DNA of 7,627 bases, from positions 3,262 to 10,888 of the forward strand of contig DHHS01000120.1 in the NCBI GenBank assembly GCA_002403415.1, given 5' to 3'. The notes under the pieces are model-generated. The model was not told the origin of the DNA, made no database searches, and saw nothing but the letters and a program-made list of their open reading frames with translations. Source of the DNA: Sphingomonas sp. UBA4766. Its GTDB lineage: Bacteria > Pseudomonadota > Alphaproteobacteria > Sphingomonadales > Sphingomonadaceae. Positions 1-6,800 of this stretch are shown here, piece after piece; position 1 is the stretch's first letter; every line of letters begins with the position of its first letter. Position numbers and translations under genes: made by a program.

Positions 1-446
1 ATGTTCATCATCGGCACCGGCAAGACGTGCGCCGACACGCCGCCGACATAGCGATAGAGCGGCAGGCCACGCGCGTCGGCAGCCGCCTTAGCAACCGCAA
101 GGCTCGCCCCAAGAATCGCATTGGCGCCCAGCCGCGACTTGTTAGGCGTGCCGTCCAGCTCGATCATCGCGCCGTCGATCTCACCCTGATCTTCAGCATC
201 CATACCAATGATTGCTTCAGCAATATCGGCGTTCACCGCGTCCACCGCGCCCTGCACGCCCTTACCCAGCCACAGCGCCTTGTCACCATCGCGCCGCTCA
301 ACCGCCTCATGCGCGCCGGTTGACGCGCCCGAGGGCACAGCAGCGCGCCCGAAGCTGCCATCCTCCAGCATGACATCGACTTCCACGGTGGGATTGCCCC
401 GGCTATCGACAATCGTACGGGCGTGAATGTCGATGATTGCGGTCAT
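1..446 (-). CDS. eno: Enolase (phosphopyruvate hydratase), N-terminal part, cut by window edge
   Basis: Enolase interconverts 2-phosphoglycerate and phosphoenolpyruvate in glycolysis and gluconeogenesis; it is a cytoplasmic Mg-dependent enzyme, also found in RNA degradosomes of some bacteria. Reading the complement from ATG at 446 gives MTAIIDIHARTIVDSRGNPT, the typical enolase N-terminus. It continues through the mobile active-site loop SGAST (residues 39-43) and the conserved NKSRLGANAILGASLA segment (102-117), and ends inside the window at VLPVPMMN (141-148). About 148 of an expected ~425 residues are present, so the barrel domain with the catalytic lysine lies outside the window. The start is supported by family alignment from memory and by an AGGGAG ribosome binding site (455-460) eight bases upstream of the ATG. 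The gene is divergent from the small-protein operon that starts at 592. Identity is very secure; no defect is visible in the part seen. Confidence 0.97.
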   Translation of the reverse strand, partial: MTAIIDIHARTIVDSRGNPTVEVDVMLEDGSFGRAAVPSGASTGAHEAVERRDGDKALWLGKGVQGAVDAVNADIAEAIIGMDAEDQGEIDGAMIELDGTPNKSRLGANAILGASLAVAKAAADARGLPLYRYVGGVSAHVLPVPMMN

Positions 447-591
447 GCTTAGGGCTCCCTATTTTACCTTTGAAGGTTGCGACGTCGCGGAGGCTCTAAC
501 GGCTTAGGCGACGTGGAGCAATTCGGCTTGGCGCAACGCGGGCACTCTGCCCCCCCGATGCGTCGAGCATCAATGAGGAAGGTTTTGCACC
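447..591. promoter_or_regulatory. Divergent intergenic region between eno and the DUF883 operon
   Basis: These 145 bases must hold the 5' signals of both eno (minus) and the plus-strand operon. Visible elements are the eno ribosome binding site AGGGAG (455-460) and a strong GAGGAAGG ribosome binding site (575-582), nine bases before the ATG at 592. There is also an imperfect hairpin ACCTT-TG-AAGGT (466-477) and a perfect 10-bp palindrome GCGACGTCGC (479-488). The half GCGACGT recurs at 508-514. I could not identify a convincing -35/-10 pair on either strand, nor a GGAAC...CGTT motif of the alphaproteobacterial general stress sigma factor EcfG. Promoter positions are therefore left open; the regulatory role is inferred from the divergent layout. 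Confidence 0.5.
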
Positions 592-1086
592 ATGACCGCG
601 CACGAAGACCCAAGCGCCCCCCCGCCCGCCGAGGCTATGCCCGTCGATGAGCCGACCAGCGATACCGCGCAAGCGAGCGGCACCGCGCGCACGAGCGCAG
701 GTGATTTCGCACGCCAGGCTGCCGACAAGGCACGCGAACTCGCCGCCGATGGCAAGGACCGCGCGGGCAGCGCGCTTGACGAAGTTGCGCGGATGATGGG
801 CAACGCAGCCGACACGGTCGACGAAAAGCTGGGCGCGGACTATGGCAAATACGCCCGCTCCGCCGCCAACGGTATTGCCAGCTTTTCCGACAGCCTGAAG
901 GCAAAGGAAATTGACGATCTTTTGAATGATGTGCAGGGCTTTGTGCGAAAGTCGCCTGCGGTCGCGATTGGCGTTGCGGCGGCGGTCGGCTTTGTAGTGG
1001 CACGACTGGTGAAGGCGGGGCTCGACGGTGATGACGACCAGACAGTGGACGCCAGCAAGGGCGCCAGCGACGCTGCCGACGCCTGA
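592..1086 (+). CDS. DUF883 / ElaB-YqjD-like membrane-anchored protein
   Basis: A 164-residue protein. Residues 1-35 are acidic, Pro/Ala-rich and probably disordered. Residues 35-120 are Ala/Lys/Asp-rich and probably helical. A short hydrophobic C-terminal segment follows (about 124-141, core AVAIGVAAAVGFVVARLV), preceded by RKSP and followed by an acidic tail. Helical body plus C-terminal anchor with a preceding RxxP-type stretch is characteristic of the DUF883/ElaB/YqjD family. In E. coli, members are tail-anchored inner-membrane proteins made in stationary phase, and YqjD was reported to bind ribosomes. The start ATG has a strong GAGGAAGG ribosome binding site nine bases upstream. It is the first gene of a five-gene cluster, and its end overlaps the next frame. 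Family assignment rests on architecture and short motifs; ribosome binding here is not shown by the sequence. Confidence 0.8.
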   Translation: MTAHEDPSAPPPAEAMPVDEPTSDTAQASGTARTSAGDFARQAADKARELAADGKDRAGSALDEVARMMGNAADTVDEKLGADYGKYARSAANGIASFSDSLKAKEIDDLLNDVQGFVRKSPAVAIGVAAAVGFVVARLVKAGLDGDDDQTVDASKGASDAADA

Positions 1087-1510
1087 TCCTCTCGCGGCGG
1101 CAAGCACTGGCGACGTGCCGATCGACCCTGCACCCAGCTCAGCAGGTCCGTCTACGAGCAATGCCGTGGGCGAGCGCGATGGCGATGATAGCATCGCTGC
1201 GCTGGTTGCTCGCCTAGTCGATCAGGCCGATCGTTATGCCCGTGCCGAGCTGCGGTTCGCCCGCGCGCTCCTGATCGAACGGCTGATAGCCGCGCGCGTC
1301 GGCGCAATTTGCCTCGTAGTGGCGCTGGTGCTGTTGCTAGGCGCGCTAATTGCGCTGCTGGTTGGCCTTATCCTTGCGGCCGCGCCGGTGATGGGGACGC
1401 TTGCGGCAACCGTCGTGGTAACGGGCGCCGCAATCTCAGCCGCCGGGATTCTAGGCTGGATCGCGCTGCGCCAGCTTAACCACGCGACACGGGTTGAGAA
1501 ACGACCGTGA
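1031..1510 (+). CDS. Phage holin family (holin-X / YqjE-like) two-span membrane protein
   Basis: With the ATG at 1031 this is 159 residues. A Pro/Ser/Ala-rich stretch (1-50) is followed by an amphipathic helix (about 53-88, containing LVDQADRYARAELRFARALL). Then come two long hydrophobic segments (about 91-117 and 122-146) and a short basic tail. This matches the PF07332 'holin superfamily III'/YqjE group, whose members are usually chromosomal envelope proteins rather than lysis proteins. No phage genes are nearby. The start is uncertain. GTG at 1028 and ATG at 1031 both overlap the upstream gene out of frame by about 56 bases and lack a clear ribosome binding site. GTG at 1115 would remove the low-complexity leader and the overlap. 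The stop overlaps the next start (GTGA). A cytoplasmic-membrane location is inferred from the two spans. Confidence 0.75.
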   Translation: MTTRQWTPARAPATLPTPDPLAAASTGDVPIDPAPSSAGPSTSNAVGERDGDDSIAALVARLVDQADRYARAELRFARALLIERLIAARVGAICLVVALVLLLGALIALLVGLILAAAPVMGTLAATVVVTGAAISAAGILGWIALRQLNHATRVEKRP

Positions 1511-1860
1511 CCGAGCGGCCCGACACTGCAGCCGCTAGGACCGAAGCAAACGCCGCGCGCCAGCAATTGCGCGCGACGCTGACTGTGGTGCGCCGCCGCC
1601 TTGCCCCGCAGGCGCTGGCACAGGACGTGGTGGCCGAACTGCGCGGGCGCACCGCCGCGCTGCTGCAGTCGACCGCGAAAACAGCGCGCCGTAATCGCCA
1701 TCCGCTCATCGCGGTAGGCTTGGTCGTCCTGGGCATGATCGTCGGCGGTCACCTTTTCGTACGCGCACGGTCGGCAACGCACTCAAAGCGCCGCCCATCC
1801 CCAGAGTCGACCCAACGCCACCCCCCGCATTATCCCATGGAAGGACCACCCAATGACTGA
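1507..1860 (+). CDS. DUF3618-type single-span membrane protein
   Basis: A 117-residue protein from a GTG start that overlaps the preceding stop as GTGA (1507-1510), suggesting translational coupling. Residues 11-48 form a basic amphipathic helix with the pattern ARQQLRATL...RRRLAPQALAQDV, the signature I associate with DUF3618. A single hydrophobic span follows at about 66-85 (HPLIAVGLVVLGMIVGGHLF). The tail (86-117) is basic, then Pro/His-rich and probably unstructured. Position and size resemble YqjK, the third member of the enterobacterial yqjD-yqjE-yqjK cluster, though I do not claim orthology. The function of DUF3618 proteins is unknown; the layout suggests a partner of the DUF883 and holin-like neighbours in the inner membrane. 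Only a weak ribosome binding site (GAGAAA) precedes the GTG, consistent with coupling. Confidence 0.72.
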   Translation: MTERPDTAAARTEANAARQQLRATLTVVRRRLAPQALAQDVVAELRGRTAALLQSTAKTARRNRHPLIAVGLVVLGMIVGGHLFVRARSATHSKRRPSPESTQRHPPHYPMEGPPND

Positions 1861-2377
1861 CCCTTCTTCTCCGACGACCCCCGATACGGCCCCGGCCGAT
1901 GGCGGCACGCGTCCAACTATCGCTGACCTGCCCCGTCAGGCAATCGGATCAGCGCGCCAGGCCGCCAGCGAGACCGCCCACCGCACCGCCGACATGATCG
2001 AGCAGAATCCGCTATCGGTGCTGGTGGGCGGGCTGGTTGTCGGCGTGCTGGCAGGTGCCGCAATCCCCAAGGGCGCGCAGGAGACAAAGCTGCTCAAGCC
2101 CGTGGGCAAGCGCCTGACCCAAGGCGCGGGCCTTGCCGCCAAGGCCGCGCGCGAGGCGGGGCTGAGCGAGCTTGCCGCCGCCGGTATCAGTCGGGACGCC
2201 GCACGCGATCAAGCGCGCAAACTGATCGGCTCGGTGCTCGACGCCGCCAAGAGCGCGGGCGATGCCGCGCGCCGCGCCGCCCGTTCACCGCACGAACCAG
2301 CGACGGCGAGTGACTTCAAATCGGCCGACTTGAGCGATATGGGATCGGCGACTGTAAACGAGGATCAATCATCATGA
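1853..2377 (+). CDS. Small single-anchor membrane protein, Ala-rich (DUF883/YtxH-like), function unknown
   Basis: A 174-residue protein whose ATG at 1853 lies eight bases inside the end of the DUF3618 gene. A strong GGAAGGA ribosome binding site (1839-1845) sits seven bases upstream and fixes the start. Residues 1-25 are disordered and Pro/Thr-rich. Residues 26-50 form an Ala-rich helix. One hydrophobic Gly-rich segment follows (about 53-71, NPLSVLVGGLVVGVLAGAA) with small-residue GxxxG-like spacing. A long Ala/Lys/Arg-rich helix (85-146) and an acidic, Ser-rich tail complete it. The NPL-hydrophobic-Gly anchor resembles the C-terminal anchor of DUF883 proteins but here sits near the N-terminus, leaving a large soluble helix after it. 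I do not recognise a named family with confidence. The gene end overlaps the DUF4170 start (ATGA), so it is very likely part of the operon. Confidence 0.7.
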   Translation: MTDPSSPTTPDTAPADGGTRPTIADLPRQAIGSARQAASETAHRTADMIEQNPLSVLVGGLVVGVLAGAAIPKGAQETKLLKPVGKRLTQGAGLAAKAAREAGLSELAAAGISRDAARDQARKLIGSVLDAAKSAGDAARRAARSPHEPATASDFKSADLSDMGSATVNEDQSS

Positions 2378-2604
2378 GCAAGCTCCACCTCGTCTTTGGC
2401 GGCCGCGTCACCGACCCGCGCACGCTCGAGTTCGAAGATCTCGACTCGATCGAGATCGTCGGCGTGTTTCCCGACTTTGCATCGGCTGAAAAAGCATGGC
2501 GCGCCGCCGCCCAGCGCACAGTTGACGATGCCGAGATGAAGTTTGTGGTCGTCCATCTCCACCGCTTGCTGGAGCCCGACCTGCTCGCCCCACCCGCTGC
2601 CTGA
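2374..2604 (+). CDS. DUF4170 domain protein
   Basis: A 76-residue soluble protein starting MSKLHLVFGGRV and ending in a conserved FVVVHLHRLLEP segment (57-68), the two ends I associate with the alphaproteobacterial DUF4170 family. The middle (IEIVGVFPDFASAEKAWRAAA) looks like a small alpha/beta fold with alternating strands and one helix. No catalytic motif is evident and the function is unknown. Its ATG overlaps the previous stop as ATGA (2374-2377), with cgagga about nine bases before it, so it is the last gene of the five-gene unit. Its stop lies inside a palindrome shared with the convergent rhomboid gene, five bases away. It is the only member of the cluster with no hydrophobic span. Confidence 0.83.
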   Translation: MSKLHLVFGGRVTDPRTLEFEDLDSIEIVGVFPDFASAEKAWRAAAQRTVDDAEMKFVVVHLHRLLEPDLLAPPAA

Positions 2605-2615
2605 TCGATTCAGGC
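2599..2615. terminator. Possible bidirectional hairpin at the convergent gene ends
   Basis: GCCTGA (2599-2604) and TCAGGC (2610-2615) form a perfect 6-bp stem around the loop TCGAT. The left arm holds the DUF4170 stop codon; the right arm, read on the minus strand, holds the rhomboid stop codon. The loop is exactly the intergenic gap. On the plus strand it is followed by only TTTG, and on the minus strand by no T-run. As an intrinsic terminator it is therefore weak, and its role is an inference. Confidence 0.35.
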
Positions 2616-3281
2616 TTTGCGGTAACGCCACAACAAGAGCGGCCGGGCGAGCAGCAGCCCGGCCACAAACCCGCCAATATGTGCGCCAATAGCGATTGTA
2701 GGACCGCCCACGCTCGCCGCAATACCGACCAGCAACTGAATTCCAACCCAGGCGGCAAGCAGCCACGCGATACGCACGGCGCGTTCGGGAATCGGCCCGA
2801 TCCGAGGCACCCGCTGATTGGCGAACAACAGCGCGTAGCCGCCCACCAGCCCCGAAATCGCGCCGCTCGCCCCGATCATCGGCACAGCAGCATTTGGTCC
2901 CAGCGCCCATTCCCCCGCCGCCGCAAGATACGCGCCCGATACATATAGCGCGACCAACCCCGCCGATCCGATCGTCCGCTCCAGCAGGCGCCCGCAATAA
3001 ACCAACAAGAACAGGTTAAAACCCAGGTGCAAAAACCCGCCATGAACCAATGTCGCGGTCAATGGCGTGAGCCACACCGGCAACAGGATTAGCCCATCAG
3101 GCGCCGAAAGCGTGTGCAGCACGGTGGCGGGGACGAAGCCAGCGATGACCGCCGCCTCCCCTTCGCGCCCCAGCAGTGTGATGAGCGCTGACACCAGCGC
3201 GGTGCCGCCCGCGATCAGCGTTGTCGCGGGAACTACCTCGAGCGCAGAACGCCGCACACCGGTCCAGCGCGCTTGGTTCAA
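2610..3281 (-). CDS. Rhomboid family intramembrane serine protease
   Basis: A 223-residue polytopic membrane protein with about six hydrophobic spans, of the kind that cleaves substrate transmembrane helices within the bilayer. The rhomboid signatures are all present: H80-x4-H85-x3-N89 in LVHGGFLHLGFNLFLL, corresponding to the oxyanion-side His/Asn of E. coli GlpG; the catalytic serine S139 in GASGAISG; and the catalytic histidine H201 in AIGAHIGGFVAG. The enzyme is therefore predicted active; the substrate is unknown. There is no extra cytoplasmic domain, so it is a minimal rhomboid. The start used is TTG at 3281, overlapping the greA stop as TTGA. An in-frame GTG lies eight codons later, and the next Met is at residue 135, which is too late. 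It is the last gene after carB-greA and converges on the DUF4170 gene. Confidence 0.93.
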   Translation of the reverse strand: MNQARWTGVRRSALEVVPATTLIAGGTALVSALITLLGREGEAAVIAGFVPATVLHTLSAPDGLILLPVWLTPLTATLVHGGFLHLGFNLFLLVYCGRLLERTIGSAGLVALYVSGAYLAAAGEWALGPNAAVPMIGASGAISGLVGGYALLFANQRVPRIGPIPERAVRIAWLLAAWVGIQLLVGIAASVGGPTIAIGAHIGGFVAGLLLARPLLLWRYRKA

Positions 3282-3754
3282 ATGAACTCAATCTTGGAGA
3301 CGAGATAATAGCGATCACCCGACGGGACGGTCACTTCGACTTCATCCTCGACCCGCCGACCGATCAGTGCGCGGCCCAGTGGCGAGTTATAAGAAATTCG
3401 CCCGGCATTCGCATCCGCCTCGGTCTGGCCGACAATTTGATAGCGGACGGGCTTGTCATCTTCGTCCAGCAACGTGACGGTCGCACCAAACACGACCTTG
3501 TCGCCCGACAGCGTGGTCGGATCGATGATCTGCGCGCGGCTCAGCTTGTCCTCAATGTCGCTGATCGACGCTTCAATCTGGCCTTGGCGTTCCTTGGCCG
3601 CATGATATTCAGCGTTTTCAGACAAATCGCCATGGGCGCGCGCTTCCTCGATCGCATCGACGATCAGCGGACGTTCGGCCCGCAAGCGTTTAAGTTCGGT
3701 CGAGAGCTTGTCATAGCCTTCTGCGAGCATCGGCATTTTTTCGACCGTCGCCAT
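3278..3754 (-). CDS. greA: Transcription elongation factor GreA
   Basis: GreA enters the RNA polymerase secondary channel and stimulates cleavage of backtracked transcripts. From ATG at 3754 the protein is 158 residues, the same length as E. coli GreA. The N-terminal coiled-coil (about 11-76) carries the tip motif HGDLSENAEYHAAKE (41-55). Its acidic residues D43 and E46 are those that position Mg at the polymerase active site. The C-terminal FKBP-like domain (about 84-158) contains VVFGATVTL and ISYNSPLGRALIG. An in-frame GTG at 3778 would add eight residues (VIIEGRGG). I prefer the ATG because the product then begins MATVEKMPM like known GreA proteins, and a GAAGGA ribosome binding site lies nine bases upstream. 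It is 79 bases downstream of carB, with no clear terminator between, so co-transcription with carB is likely. Confidence 0.96.
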   Translation of the reverse strand: MATVEKMPMLAEGYDKLSTELKRLRAERPLIVDAIEEARAHGDLSENAEYHAAKERQGQIEASISDIEDKLSRAQIIDPTTLSGDKVVFGATVTLLDEDDKPVRYQIVGQTEADANAGRISYNSPLGRALIGRRVEDEVEVTVPSGDRYYLVSKIEFI

Positions 3755-3833
3755 TCCACCACGTCCTTCAATAATCACTGCCCCCAGCAGGGCCCATATG
3801 ACCCCGCCCGCACCGCCGCTTCATTGTCGGGGA
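3755..3833 (-). other. carB-greA intergenic spacer
   Basis: This is 79 bases between the carB TAA and the greA ATG. It carries the greA ribosome binding site GAAGGA (complement, about nine bases before the ATG). I see no stem followed by a T-run and no convincing promoter hexamers on the minus strand. Read-through from carB is the simplest reading. Confidence 0.4.
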
Positions 3834-6800
3834 TTATTTGTGCGAACGAAGATAATAGGATTGGAGCGGCCGCACTTCAAGCGCCTCCCCGTTCAGCGCC
3901 TCGATTGCTCGCACCGCTTCGACGCTGGCGGATGCCGTCGTGAAATAGGGGATCTTCTGCGCTAGGGCAGAGGCGCGGATCGGTTGCGAATCTTTGAGCG
4001 ATTGCCACCCTTCGGTCGTGTTGATGATAAGGTCGATGCGCCCGTCCTTGATCTGGTCGACAATGTGCGGACGCCCCTGCGCCACCTTGTTCACCCGCTC
4101 CACCTCCACGCCATTGTCGGCAAGGTAAGCCGCGGTGCCACCGGTTGCGACGATCTTGAAGCCCATCGCTATCAAGCGGTGCGCTGCGGGCAGGATGACC
4201 AGCTTGTCGCTGTCCTTGACGCTGATGAACACACTGCCCGATCGCGGCAACACGGTGCCCGCGCCCAATTGCGCCTTGGCAAAGGCGAGCGAGAAATCGG
4301 GGTCAATCCCCATGACTTCACCGGTCGATTTCATCTCGGGCGACAGTACCGGATCAATGCCGGGGAAGCGATTGAAGGGGAACACCGCTTCCTTCACCGC
4401 GAAATAGGGGATGTGCCGGTCGATCGGCGGGAGATCGGCCAGCTTTTCGCCCGCCATCACCCGCGCGGCCAGCTTTGCGACGGGCGCGCCAATCGCCTTT
4501 GCGACAAAGGGCACGGTGCGGCTGGCGCGTGGGTTGACCTCAATCAGGTAAACTTCCCCATCCTTCACCGCGAACTGGATGTTCATCAATCCTTTGACCG
4601 ACAGCGCCTTCGCCAGCGCCTTGGCCTGACGCTCAATCTCGGCGATGATGTCGGCGGGGAGCGAATAGGGCGGGATCGAGCACGCGCTATCGCCCGAATG
4701 GACACCCGCTTCCTCAATATGCTGGAGCACACCCGCCACCACCACATCGGTGCCGTCGCTCAGCGCGTCGACATCCACTTCGATTGCGTCACGAAGATAT
4801 TGGTCGATCAGCACTGGCGAACTGCCCGACACCTGCACCGCAGTCTGGATATAGTCGTCTAGTTGCAGCGGCGAATCGACAATCTCCATCGCTCGCCCGC
4901 CCAGCACATAGCTCGGCCGCATCAGCACTGGATAGCCAATGCGCGCCGCCACCGCGACCGCCTCGTCCCGGCTGCGGGCAATGCCGTTCGCGGGCTGGCG
5001 CAGGCCCAGCTTGTTGATGAGCGCGGCAAAACGCTCGCGGTCCTCAGCCAGGTCGATTGCATCCGGGCTGGTCCCCAGAATCGGGATGCCCGCATCCTCC
5101 AGCGCCTGCGCCAGGTTGAGCGGCGTCTGCCCACCAAACTGAACGATCACGCCGACAAGCGTGCCCCGCGCCTGCTCCACATGCAGGATTTCAAGCACAT
5201 CCTCTGCCGTCAGCGGTTCGAAATACAGCCGGTCGGATGTGTCATAGTCAGTCGACACCGTCTCCGGGTTGCAATTGACCATGATCGTCTCGAACCCGGC
5301 CTCGGCCAGCGCGAAACAGGCATGGCAGCAGCAATAGTCAAACTCGATCCCCTGCCCGATCCGGTTCGGTCCACCGCCCAGAATCACGATCTTGCGGCGA
5401 TCGGTCGGCGCACTTTCACATTCGGGTTCGCCAAAACTGGGCGCTTCGTAGGTCGAATACATATAGGGCGTTTTGGCGTCGAATTCGGCCGCGCACGTGT
5501 CGATCCGCTTGAACACGGGGCGCACGCCCAGCCGGTGGCGCAGCTTGCGCACCTCCGCTTCGGTCACGCCGCCGGTCATCGCGACCACCGCGTCATGGAT
5601 AAGCCCGCCGCCGCGCGCGATGCCGCGCTGCACGCCTTCGCGCAGGCCCGCCGATTGCAGCGCGAGCCACGCCAGCCGCTTGTCGGCAAAGCCCATCGCT
5701 TTCAATCGCCGCATTCCCGCCGCATCGCGCGGCAGGCCGTTTGCCAGCACATCATTTTCCGCCGCGACGATCTCGGCAATCCGCTCCAGGAACCAAGGGT
5801 CATATTTGGCAATGGCGTGCACCTCCGCCACCGTCATTCCCTCGCGCAGCGCTTGAGCGGCGATCAGCAGCCGGTCGGGCACCGCCTGCGCCAGCGCTGC
5901 CTCAATCTCCGCGCGCGGCGCACCGACCAACGCATCAACCCGGTTAAAGCCCGAAAGCCCCGTCTCCAGCCCGCGCAACGCCTTTTGCAGGCTTTCGTGA
6001 ATGTTGCGCCCAATCGCCATCACTTCGCCGACCGATTTCATTGCAGTCGAGAGCAAGGGGCTCGCCCCCTTGAACTTTTCAAAGGCAAAGCGCGGGATTT
6101 TGGTGACGACGTAATCGATCGTCGGCTCAAACGACGCGGGCGTGGCTCCCGTGATGTCGTTCATGATCTCGTCAAGCGTATAGCCGACTGCCAGTTTCGC
6201 CGCGACCTTGGCGATCGGAAAGCCCGTCGCCTTTGACGCGAGCGCCGACGAGCGGCTAACCCGCGGGTTCATTTCGATGACGATCAGACGGCCATCCTTG
6301 GGATTGACCGCAAACTGCACGTTCGACCCGCCGGTTTCCACCCCGATTTCGCGCAAGCAGGCAATGCTCGCGTTGCGCATGATCTGATATTCTTTGTCGG
6401 TCAGAGTCAGCGCAGGTGCAACGGTGATCGAATCGCCAGTATGGACCCCCATCGGGTCGATATTTTCGATGGAGCATACGATGATGGCGTTGTCGGCGCG
6501 GTCGCGCACCACCTCCATCTCATATTCCTTCCACCCGAGCAGCGATTCCTCGATCAGCACTTCGGTGGTGGGGCTGGCATCGAGCCCCTTGCGGACGATT
6601 TCCTCAAATTCCTCGCGGTTATAGGCCACGCCGCCGCCGGTGCCGCCGAGCGTGAAGCTCGGGCGGATGATCGCCGGCAGCCCCACTTTGTCGAGCCCCG
6701 CAAACGCCTCCTCCAGCGTATGCGCGATCGCCGAGCGGGCGGATTCCAGGCCGATCTTGTCCATCGCCAGGCGGAATTTCTGGCGATCCTCGGCCTTGTC

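Noticed and set aside
461..466. TAAAAT (complement) as a -10 box for eno
   Set aside because: It lies only 14 bases before the ATG, so transcription would start at or past the ribosome binding site, and there is no matching -35 hexamer.
496..1194. Minus-strand open frame of 232 residues opposite the DUF883 gene
   Set aside because: Low-complexity Arg/Ala/Gly translation with no domain; the plus-strand frame has a strong ribosome binding site and a recognisable family.
1031..1510. Holin-like gene as evidence of a prophage
   Set aside because: No endolysin, spanin, integrase or structural phage gene is present, and the neighbours match the chromosomal yqjDE-type arrangement.
3221..3943. Plus-strand open frame of 240 residues opposite greA
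   Set aside because: greA on the minus strand is unambiguous; the antisense product shows no known motif.
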